DNA of 37,987 bases from contig CALADS010000050.1 of NCBI GenBank assembly GCA_937890825.1, forward strand, positions 1 through 37,987, written 5' to 3'. The DNA comes from an uncultured Bacteroides sp. Lineage in GTDB: Bacteria; Bacteroidota; Bacteroidia; Bacteroidales; Bacteroidaceae. Positions 24,391 through 30,841 of this stretch are shown one piece after another. A program made the translations under genes and the position numbers. The notes beneath the pieces are model-generated. The model worked only from the letters and a program-made list of their open reading frames with translations, had not been told where the DNA came from and ran no database searches. Each line of letters begins with the position of its first letter. Position 1 is the stretch's first letter.

Positions 24391-25035
24391 ATGAAAACGA
24401 TTACAGAAACAGACTATATACATGCTTTAATAGCAGAAGGAGAGCATCAGCAACAAGATTTTAAATTCGAAATATCAGATGCCCGCAAGATAGCCAAGAC
24501 TCTTTCTGCATTTGCCAATACAGAAGGAGGCAGGTTACTGATAGGAGTAAAAGACAATGGAAAAATAGCCGGCATACGCTCGGCAGAAGAGCAATATATG
24601 ATAGAAGCTGCTGCCGACCTCTACTGCACACCCCACGTGAATTACCATATGCAAACCTTTCTAGTAGAAGGGAAAAGTGTGCTGTTGGCCGAAATAGAAG
24701 AGAGTTCCTGCAAACCAGTGTATGCCAAAGATGAATCAGGTAAGAAACTGGCATACCTGCGCATTAAAGACGAAAACATCCTGGCCACCCCCGTACACCT
24801 GCGTATGTGGCAGCAAGAAGACAACAACCAAGGGCAATGGATGGAATATACAGAACGTGAACAGCTGCTGCTGAAACTACTCTCTGATAACGATTCACTT
24901 TCACTGAACCGGTACTGTAAACTGACCCGCATCTCCAGACGATCGGCCGAGCATCTGTTGGCCAAGTTCATACGCTACGGTATAGTGGAAGCTGTCTTCG
25001 AAGGACATAAATTTCATTTCCGCCTGAAATCATAA
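24391..25035 (+). CDS. AlbA_2 (Schlafen-like) domain protein with winged helix
   Basis: A 214-residue protein. The AlbA_2 nucleic-acid/nucleotide-binding domain covers about 10-120: E-H-Q-Q-Q-D-F-K-F-E then T-L-S-A-F-A-N-T-E-G-G-R-L-L-I-G-V, both standard for the family. The C-terminus (about 150-210) reads as a winged helix. Such proteins are usually annotated as transcriptional regulators or ATP-binding proteins; function unproven. The start at 24391 fits the domain, since nothing recognisable precedes it. It sits divergently from the histone-like gene. Confidence 0.82.
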   Translation: MKTITETDYIHALIAEGEHQQQDFKFEISDARKIAKTLSAFANTEGGRLLIGVKDNGKIAGIRSAEEQYMIEAAADLYCTPHVNYHMQTFLVEGKSVLLAEIEESSCKPVYAKDESGKKLAYLRIKDENILATPVHLRMWQQEDNNQGQWMEYTEREQLLLKLLSDNDSLSLNRYCKLTRISRRSAEHLLAKFIRYGIVEAVFEGHKFHFRLKS

Positions 25036-25074
25036 GTAAAAATCCACCCGCGCTGGAAATTCAAGAGAGCTTTC

Positions 25075-25106
25075 TCTGAGAGTATCCACGATTTTTATTA
25101 TTTTTG
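25075..25106 (+). promoter_or_regulatory. Candidate promoter of the unknown gene at 25146
   Basis: TCTG (25075-25078), 20 bp, TATTTTTG (25099-25106). The -7 box is consensus and the -33 matches three of four bases. Confidence 0.45.
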
Positions 25107-25145
25107 CACGCTGATAAATCTGATAATCGCATTTACTTTATAATT

Positions 25146-25778
25146 ATGGGAATATTTAGCAAATTATTCAATAAACAGAACAATGAAGAAGTATCTTCCA
25201 AAAATGTGGAAGATTTTGTATCACTGACCCGGGTATACTTCCAATCGGTCATTGCCGCCAATCTGGGCATCACCAATATACGTTTTGTGCCCGACGTGGC
25301 CAATTTCAAACGGATATTCAAGATACCCACGCAAGGGGGCAGATTGGGCCAGGCCGAAAAAGCAGCTTCCAAAAAAATGCTGATACAAGATTATGGACTG
25401 AGTGAAAGTTTCTTTAAAGAGATAGACAATTCAGTGAAGAAACACTGCCGTACCCAGAACGATGTACAGGGATATCTGTTTATGTATCAAGGATTCTCCA
25501 ATGACTTGATGATGCTTATGGGAAATTTGATGCAATGGAAATTCCGGATGCCTTCTATCTTTAAAGGAGCGCTACGCACCATGACTGAGAAAACTGTGCA
25601 TGAAGTCTGCACTAAAACTGTATGGAACAAGGATGAGGTACACAAGACCGCCATGGCTGTACGCCAATACAAAGAGCGATTGGGATACTCTGAACAATGG
25701 ATGACGGAATATGTATACAACATCATCATGCTGGCAAAAAAAGAGTCTAAAAAGAAAACCGACACCACTGAAAAGTAA
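25146..25778 (+). CDS. Conserved-looking hypothetical protein
   Basis: I do not recognise this 210-residue protein. The ATG at 25146 (MGIFSKLFNK) is preferred because an earlier TTG start would lie inside the promoter. The amphipathic start resembles membrane-touching small Bacteroidetes proteins (FSKLF). The rest is mixed alpha/beta with no signal peptide and a Lys-rich C-terminus. It has several aromatic and Met-rich stretches (FSNDLMMLMGNLMQWKFRM near 130-150). It is followed 5 bp later by the DNA glycosylase gene, so co-transcription is likely. Confidence 0.7.
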   Translation: MGIFSKLFNKQNNEEVSSKNVEDFVSLTRVYFQSVIAANLGITNIRFVPDVANFKRIFKIPTQGGRLGQAEKAASKKMLIQDYGLSESFFKEIDNSVKKHCRTQNDVQGYLFMYQGFSNDLMMLMGNLMQWKFRMPSIFKGALRTMTEKTVHEVCTKTVWNKDEVHKTAMAVRQYKERLGYSEQWMTEYVYNIIMLAKKESKKKTDTTEK

Positions 25779-25783
25779 AGCTC

Positions 25784-26359
25784 GTGAATATAGAAACGCA
25801 TCCGCTCATTCCGTTCTTGCCCACCAATGCCAAACTGCTGATGCTGGGAAGTTTTCCACCCCAGAAAAAGCGTTGGTCTATGAATTTCTATTACCCCAAC
25901 TGGAATAATGACATGTGGCGCATCACCGGATTGATCTTCTTTCAGGATAAAGAATATTTTATTGATAAGCCTCGGAAGGCATTCTGCAAAGACCGCCTTG
26001 TCGACTTTCTGAAAGAAAAAGGCATTGCCCTCTATGACACAGCTTCGGCTGTAAGAAGGCTGCAAGACAATGCGTCGGACAAATTTTTGGAAGTGGTTCA
26101 GCCTACCGATGTAGCCGGACTTTTAGAACAACTCCCTATCTGCCGAGCTGTAGTAACCACCGGAGAAAAGGCTACAGAAACGATTTGCAACCTAATGGGA
26201 ATAAGTCAGCCCAAAGTAGGAGACTTCAGCGAATTCATTTTCCAGAATCGCCCGATGAGACTGTATAGAATGCCTTCTTCTTCCAGAGCCTACCCGCTGG
26301 CGCTGGAAAAGAAAGCAGCCATATACAGACTAATGTATCAAGAACTGGCACTGATATAA
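25784..26359 (+). CDS. UDG-fold DNA glycosylase (Mug/TDG-like)
   Basis: A uracil-DNA glycosylase superfamily protein of 191 residues. The N-terminal motif is L-M-L-G-S-F-P-P (about 19-26), equivalent to the G-x-x-P-S water-activating loop. The later M-P-S-S-S-R-A segment (about 164-170) corresponds to the DNA-intercalating motif 2. This supports excision of uracil or damaged bases, though the substrate range is not predictable. Translation appears to begin at a GTG (25784), because no ATG occurs before the first motif. Confidence 0.8.
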   Translation: MNIETHPLIPFLPTNAKLLMLGSFPPQKKRWSMNFYYPNWNNDMWRITGLIFFQDKEYFIDKPRKAFCKDRLVDFLKEKGIALYDTASAVRRLQDNASDKFLEVVQPTDVAGLLEQLPICRAVVTTGEKATETICNLMGISQPKVGDFSEFIFQNRPMRLYRMPSSSRAYPLALEKKAAIYRLMYQELALI

Positions 26360-26400
26360 GACATAATCAGGCTTAAAAACAATATTTTTTCAAAGATATA

Positions 26401-26431
26401 TTTGGAATATTAAAACTTTCCATTACCTTTG
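26401..26431 (+). promoter_or_regulatory. tRNA-Trp promoter
   Basis: TTTG (26401-26404), 19 bp, TACCTTTG (26424-26431): a perfect Bacteroides promoter with start expected near 26435, 8 nt before the tRNA. Confidence 0.85.
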
Positions 26432-26442
26432 CAGCCGCAATT

Positions 26443-26515
26443 ACGGGAGTAGCTCAGTTGGTAGAGCACCGGTCTCCAAAACCGGGTGTCGGGAGTTCGA
26501 GCCTCTCCTCCCGTG
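26443..26515 (+). tRNA. tRNA-Trp (anticodon CCA)
   Basis: Acceptor arms ACGGGAG/CTCCCGT. The anticodon stem CCGGT/ACCGG encloses the loop CTCCAAA, giving anticodon CCA. The discriminator base is G, as expected for tRNA-Trp. CCA is not encoded. Confidence 0.96.
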
Positions 26516-26518
26516 CAA

Positions 26519-26560
26519 AAATAAGACCGATGATAATCAAGTGATTACATCGGTTTTATT
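26519..26560 (+). terminator. Terminator after tRNA-Trp
   Basis: The stem AATAAGACCGATG (from about 26520) with CATCGGTTTTATT, with an inner TAATC-AAGT-GATTA hairpin and a T-rich 3' side. Confidence 0.7.
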
Positions 26561-26609
26561 CGTTTATATAAGATTTACTTCCTTATCGGTAATTTAAAAC
26601 AGCTTACTT

Positions 26610-27155
26610 TCACCGAATATCAATCAATTTATGTGTTTGCAAGCTCAACCGCCACTTCGGATGAGTTTTCACACAATCTACCGTCTGCTGAATATTCTTA
26701 CCGGAGCAAGGCTGAAGAAAAAAATGATGAACCGGCAGTGTCTCATAGACTGCTATGTCCTGCCCTTCGTAGACCACCTTTACTTCATCCATCCGCTGTA
26801 TGTGAAGCTTTCCTGCAGACTTAGGTGAACAAGTTACCCAATCAATTTGAGACGGGACAGGACGCGTACCATTCGTCTCTATACACACATACTTACCTAT
26901 TTGATGCAAGCGTTCTACAAAAGCATCATCCACCCAAAGAGAAGGCTCTCCCCCGGTAAGGATTACCATAGAAGCTGGATACCGGCTGATTTCAGACAGT
27001 ATGACCTCATCGGTCATCCATTCTCCCTCTTCATGCTGCGTATCGCAAAAAGAACACTTCAGATTACATCCCGAAAAACGTACAAATACAGCCGGAGTGC
27101 CCGTATGATAACCTTCACCCTGAAGACTGTAGAATATCTCATTAATCTTTCTCAT
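26610..27155 (-). CDS. queE: 7-carboxy-7-deazaguanine synthase
   Basis: Radical SAM enzyme of the queuosine pathway, 181 residues. It turns 6-carboxytetrahydropterin into 7-carboxy-7-deazaguanine. The cluster motif is C30-N-L-K-C34-S-F-C37, a CxxxCxxC of the QueE class. The start M-R-K-I-N-E-I-F-Y-S-L-Q-G-E-G-Y is typical. It overlaps queD by 14 bp, so both are surely co-translated. Products feed, via QueC and QueF-type steps located elsewhere, into the QueA substrate. Confidence 0.93.
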   Translation of the reverse strand: MRKINEIFYSLQGEGYHTGTPAVFVRFSGCNLKCSFCDTQHEEGEWMTDEVILSEISRYPASMVILTGGEPSLWVDDAFVERLHQIGKYVCIETNGTRPVPSQIDWVTCSPKSAGKLHIQRMDEVKVVYEGQDIAVYETLPVHHFFLQPCSGKNIQQTVDCVKTHPKWRLSLQTHKLIDIR

Positions 27156-27474
27156 AAATGGCTAGATTTGACTCTGACTCTTGCACTTCAACTTTAAAAC
27201 AGGTAGGTATCTGCTCACAAATCCACCGAGCTATATTTTCGGCTGTAGGATTAAATGGAAGAACTTCATTGAGGTTATGATGATCCAACTTACCCTTGAC
27301 AGTTTCCTTGATATGGCTGAAGTCTACAACCATACCATCTTCATTCAACTGAGCCGACCGGCAATAAACAGTAATTATCCAATTATGACCATGCAGATTT
27401 TCGCATTTACTACGATAAGAAAGGTTTAAACTGTGTGCCGCCGACACTTCCATACGCTTGACAACTGTATACAT
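27142..27474 (-). CDS. queD: 6-carboxytetrahydropterin synthase
   Basis: Queuosine pathway enzyme of 110 residues that makes 6-carboxytetrahydropterin from dihydroneopterin triphosphate. Zinc ligands H14, H28 and H30 and the catalytic C24 are visible in A-A-H-S-L and S-K-C-E-N-L-H-G-H. L-D-H-H-N-L-N-E closes the active site. It is the first gene of a queD-queE pair. I looked for a preQ1 riboswitch upstream and found none. Confidence 0.93.
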   Translation of the reverse strand: MYTVVKRMEVSAAHSLNLSYRSKCENLHGHNWIITVYCRSAQLNEDGMVVDFSHIKETVKGKLDHHNLNEVLPFNPTAENIARWICEQIPTCFKVEVQESESNLAIYEKD

Positions 27475-27634
27475 ACGATTAATACAAATACAAGAATAAA
27501 TAAAACTTTGTTACTTCTGCATTTAATGTCACCTCAATGCGCAGCAAAAGTACAAAAATGCCAATACTTTTCCACCATATTGAACGAGAAAAACAAAATT
27601 CAAAAAAAATATTTATACTTTTTCTTGAAAAGTT

Positions 27635-27664
27635 TTTGTAATCTCCAACTTAATCGTATTTTTG
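27635..27664 (+). promoter_or_regulatory. Promoter of the coiled-coil gene, zapA and possibly rny
   Basis: TTTG (27635-27638), 18 bp, TATTTTTG (27657-27664). Both boxes are consensus, with a spacer one base short. Confidence 0.6.
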
Positions 27665-27684
27665 TATACAAATTTAGTGTAGTA

Positions 27685-27978
27685 ATGACCGACGAAGAGA
27701 AGAAGCTATTGAATTCATTTGAAACTCAACTACGCCATTTCATCTATATCTATGATGAATTAAAGCGAGATAATGAAAAGCTACGTCAAATGCTTCAAAG
27801 CAAAGAGGAAGCTTACCAAAAGTCGATAGCAGATTACAAAGAATTGGAAAAGAACTACATGAACCTAAAAAATGCAACGACAATCAGTTTAAACGGCAGT
27901 GATGTAAAAGAGACAAAACTGCGATTGTCGCAACTAGTGCGTGAAGTCGATAAATGCATCGCTTTATTAAATGAATAA
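27685..27978 (+). CDS. Small coiled-coil protein upstream of zapA
   Basis: A 97-residue, almost wholly alpha-helical protein (MTDEEKKLLNSFETQLRHFI at the start), with heptad-like coiled coil about 8-70. The ATG at 27685 follows a good promoter; a longer reading from 27433 would pass through the promoter and an A/T-rich gap. Its place 11 bp before zapA recalls ZapB, the coiled-coil partner of ZapA, but this is by context only. A division-ring accessory role is inference. Confidence 0.75.
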   Translation: MTDEEKKLLNSFETQLRHFIYIYDELKRDNEKLRQMLQSKEEAYQKSIADYKELEKNYMNLKNATTISLNGSDVKETKLRLSQLVREVDKCIALLNE

Positions 27979-27989
27979 AATAAGGATGT

Positions 27990-28280
27990 ATGAACGATAA
28001 GATAAAGATTAATCTACAAATGGCGGGATATACGTATCCGCTGACAATTGAACGAAACAAAGAAGAAATTGTCAGGCTAGCAGCCAAGCAAGTAGAACGA
28101 AGGCTCAATGCCTACCGGACACACTATGAAGAACTCTCTCCGGAGAGAATTTTAGCCATGGTGGCTTTCCAGTTTGCCTTGGAAACCCTGCAACTGAAAG
28201 AGCGTAATGACACGGAGCCTATTGCAACTAAAATAAAGGAATGGGGAGAACTGCTAGAAGAACAGTTCAGACAGCCATAG
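27990..28280 (+). CDS. zapA: Cell division protein ZapA
   Basis: A 96-residue ZapA-like protein that bundles FtsZ filaments at the division site. The N-terminal globular part (M-N-D-K-I-K-I-N-L-Q-M-A-G-Y-T-Y-P-L) and the helix E-E-I-V-R-L-A-A-K-Q-V-E-R-R-L-N match the family. The C-terminal tail forms the dimer/tetramer coiled coil, including A-M-V-A-F-Q-F-A-L-E. It is preceded by the coiled-coil gene and followed, after a strong hairpin, by rny. Confidence 0.88.
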   Translation: MNDKIKINLQMAGYTYPLTIERNKEEIVRLAAKQVERRLNAYRTHYEELSPERILAMVAFQFALETLQLKERNDTEPIATKIKEWGELLEEQFRQP

Positions 28281-28339
28281 AAATAACTTGGGGTATCCCA
28301 CTTCTTTATGTATATTGTTTGTTAACAAAAAAACATACG

Positions 28340-28397
28340 CGCACTGTTATAAGAGCATAATCCTAATAGGAAATGCTATTATACAGTGCGTTTTTTT
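28340..28397 (+). terminator. Long hairpin with T-run between zapA and rny
   Basis: A long stem from CGCACTG (28340-28346) pairing with CAGTGCG (28384-28390), continuing through TATAA/TTATA and AGCAT/ATGCT to an apical CCT-AAT-AGG, is followed by seven T. It could be a terminator, or the end of a small RNA in 28281-28398. It is about 30 bp before the rny ATG. Confidence 0.7.
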
Positions 28398-28425
28398 ATT
28401 TATATACTTATAAAACTAAATTAAA

Positions 28426-29964
28426 ATGACAGGAGTTATAATAGCAGTATCCATTGCCTGCTTCCTCATCGGGGGTCTAGCTTCATACGTGTTTTTCAAG
28501 CACGGACTGAAAAACAAATATGATGCTATTCTGAAAGAAGCAGAGAACGAGGCAGAAGTTATAAAGAAAAACAAACTGCTGGAAGTAAAAGAAAAGTTCT
28601 TGAATAAAAAAGCCGACTTGGAAAAAGAAGTGGCTATACGGAACCAAAAAATACAGCAGGCAGAAAACAAACTGAAACAGCGAGAATTGGTCTTGAACCA
28701 ACGGCAGGAGGAAATCCAACGCAAAAAAATGGAAACTGAAGCTGTAAAAGAGAATCTGGAAGCCCAACTGGTAGTTATAGATAAAAAGAAAGAAGAACTC
28801 GACCATCTGCAACGACAAGAAATAGAAAAATTAGAAGCTATTTCAGGACTCTCGGCAGAAGAAGCGAAAGAACGCATGGTGGAATCACTCAAGGAAGAAG
28901 CTAAAACACAAGCGCAATCCTACATCAACGACATCATGGATGATGCAAAACTCACTGCCAGCAAAGAAGCCAAACGCATCGTAATACAATCAATACAACG
29001 GGTGGCTACAGAAACTGCCATCGAAAACTCGGTTACTGTATTCCACATAGAATCGGACGAAATCAAAGGACGCATTATCGGACGTGAAGGACGAAACATC
29101 CGAGCTTTGGAAGCTGCTACCGGAGTAGAAATCGTAGTAGATGATACTCCTGAGGCTATTGTTCTTTCTGCCTTCGACCCCGTGCGCCGCGAGATTGCCC
29201 GCTTGGCTCTTCATCAACTGGTTACGGATGGACGCATACACCCGGCCCGCATCGAAGAAGTGGTAGCCAAAGTACGCAAACAGGTAGAGGAAGAAATTAT
29301 CGAAACTGGTAAACGTACAACTATCGACCTCGGCATACATGGGCTGCATCCGGAACTTATCAGAATTATCGGTAAGATGAAATATCGTTCTTCATATGGT
29401 CAGAACTTATTGCAACATGCCCGCGAGACAGCAAATCTTTGTGCTGTAATGGCTTCGGAACTGGGATTGAATCCGAAGAAAGCCAAACGGGCCGGACTCT
29501 TGCATGATATAGGTAAAGTACCTGATGAAGAACCAGAATTGCCACATGCTCTTTATGGTATGAAACTGGCTGAAAAATTTAAAGAAAAACCGGATATCTG
29601 CAATGCTATCGGTGCTCATCATGATGAAGTGGAAATGACCAGCCTTTTGGCTCCTATCGTACAAGTGTGCGATGCTATATCAGGTGCCCGTCCTGGTGCC
29701 CGCAGAGAAATTGTAGAAGCTTACATTAAACGATTGAACGACTTGGAACAATTAGCCATGTCTTATCCGGGTGTTACCAAGACGTATGCCATCCAGGCCG
29801 GACGTGAACTACGTGTCATCGTAGGAGCTGATAAGATTGATGATAAGCAAACAGAAAGCCTGTCTGGAGAAATCGCCAAAAAGATTCAGGATGAAATGAC
29901 TTATCCAGGACAAGTAAAGATTACTGTTATCCGTGAAACACGTGCAGTAAGTTACGCGAAATAA
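28426..29964 (+). CDS. rny: Ribonuclease Y
   Basis: Membrane-anchored endoribonuclease of 512 residues that starts mRNA decay. Domain order is clear: one transmembrane helix (about 3-22), a long charged coiled coil (about 25-180), a KH RNA-binding domain with G-R-E-G at 219-222, then an HD domain with H360-D361 in L-L-H-D-I-G-K-V and A-H-H-D-E-V near 400. All metal ligands appear intact. It is preceded by a hairpin with a T-run that may make it transcriptionally separate from zapA. Confidence 0.95.
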   Translation: MTGVIIAVSIACFLIGGLASYVFFKHGLKNKYDAILKEAENEAEVIKKNKLLEVKEKFLNKKADLEKEVAIRNQKIQQAENKLKQRELVLNQRQEEIQRKKMETEAVKENLEAQLVVIDKKKEELDHLQRQEIEKLEAISGLSAEEAKERMVESLKEEAKTQAQSYINDIMDDAKLTASKEAKRIVIQSIQRVATETAIENSVTVFHIESDEIKGRIIGREGRNIRALEAATGVEIVVDDTPEAIVLSAFDPVRREIARLALHQLVTDGRIHPARIEEVVAKVRKQVEEEIIETGKRTTIDLGIHGLHPELIRIIGKMKYRSSYGQNLLQHARETANLCAVMASELGLNPKKAKRAGLLHDIGKVPDEEPELPHALYGMKLAEKFKEKPDICNAIGAHHDEVEMTSLLAPIVQVCDAISGARPGARREIVEAYIKRLNDLEQLAMSYPGVTKTYAIQAGRELRVIVGADKIDDKQTESLSGEIAKKIQDEMTYPGQVKITVIRETRAVSYAK

Positions 29965-29977
29965 ATACATCCATACT

Positions 29978-30037
29978 ACAACGAACTATAATACGGGTTG
30001 CTTAAACACAACAATGATTATAGTTCGTTGTTTTTTT
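29978..30037 (+). terminator. Terminator after rny
   Basis: A perfect 15-bp stem (29978-29992 with 30017-30031) closing a 24-nt loop, followed by seven T. It ends shortly before the cutC start codon. Confidence 0.88.
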
Positions 30038-30054
30038 ATTCCATGTATCAGCCT

Positions 30055-30795
30055 ATGAGATACTTATTTGAGGTATGTGCCAATTCTGTAGAGAGTTGCC
30101 TGACGGCTCAAAAAGGTGGAGCCAATCGTGTAGAGCTATGTGCCGGCATACCGGAGGGAGGAACTACTCCGTCTTACGGTGATATTGCAGTAGCCCGTGA
30201 GTTGCTGACTGATACCAAACTGCATGTCATCATCCGCCCCCGTAGCGGTGATTTTCTCTATTCACCCTTAGAACAACGCATCATGATAAAAGACATCAAT
30301 AATGCACGAAAATTAGGAGCCGACGGTGTGGTGTTTGGCTGCTTAACAGCAGAAGGAGACGTAGATATCTCACTTATGAGGGAATTGATGGAGGCAGCAG
30401 AAGGCATGTCTGTCACTTTTCACCGTGCTTTTGATGTATGCAAAAATCCGTATCAAGCATTAGAAGATATCATCTCTTTAGGATGTAACCGTATCTTGAC
30501 GTCTGGCCAACAAGCTACAGCAGAAGAAGGTATTCCTCTACTGAGAGAATTGGAGAAAAGAGCTGCCGGACGTATCGTGTTAATGGCAGGATGTGGCGTA
30601 AATGAAGCAAACATCAAACGCATCGCCATAGAAACGGGTATTCATGAATTTCACTTCTCGGCCAGAGAAAGAATAAAAAGCTGCATGAACTATCATAATG
30701 ACAAAGTTTCGATGGGAGGAACGATACACATAGATGAATATACCCATCTGATAACGTCTGCCCAAAAAGTGGAAAACACTATCCGACAATTATAA
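30055..30795 (+). CDS. cutC: CutC family protein
   Basis: A 246-residue TIM-barrel protein of the CutC family, long linked to copper homeostasis although the catalytic role is unproven. It starts M-R-Y-L-F-E-V-C-A-N-S-V-E-S-C, which matches the family N-terminus. Conserved features include G-G-A-N-R-V-E-L-C, R-P-R-S-G-D-F, T-F-H-R-A-F-D and I-L-T-S-G. I chose the ATG at 30055 (an ATG at 30043 and a TTG at 29998 also lie in frame) because the earlier starts fall in or beside the rny terminator. How it is transcribed is unclear: no good -7 box lies upstream. Confidence 0.85.
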   Translation: MRYLFEVCANSVESCLTAQKGGANRVELCAGIPEGGTTPSYGDIAVARELLTDTKLHVIIRPRSGDFLYSPLEQRIMIKDINNARKLGADGVVFGCLTAEGDVDISLMRELMEAAEGMSVTFHRAFDVCKNPYQALEDIISLGCNRILTSGQQATAEEGIPLLRELEKRAAGRIVLMAGCGVNEANIKRIAIETGIHEFHFSARERIKSCMNYHNDKVSMGGTIHIDEYTHLITSAQKVENTIRQL

Positions 30796-30800
30796 AAGAG

Positions 30801-30836
30801 AAACAGGACGCGATGGTATATCTACGTCCTGTTTTC
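30801..30836. terminator. Convergent bidirectional terminator
   Basis: The stem AAACAGGACG / CGTCCTGTTT (30801-30810, 30825-30834) has short U/A runs at both ends, between cutC (plus) and the transglutaminase gene (minus). Confidence 0.7.
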
Positions 30837-30841
30837 AATCA

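Noticed and set aside
27475..27570. preQ1 riboswitch before queD
   Set aside because: I looked for the short aptamer (C-rich stem with an A-rich tail) and did not find it.
28281..28425. 6S RNA next to zapA, as in Proteobacteria
   Set aside because: The spacer is too short and shows only one bulged hairpin, not the long rod with a central bubble.
29998..30054. Longer N-terminus for CutC from a TTG at 29998
   Set aside because: The extension is encoded by the rny terminator loop and stem, and the family N-terminus begins at 30055.
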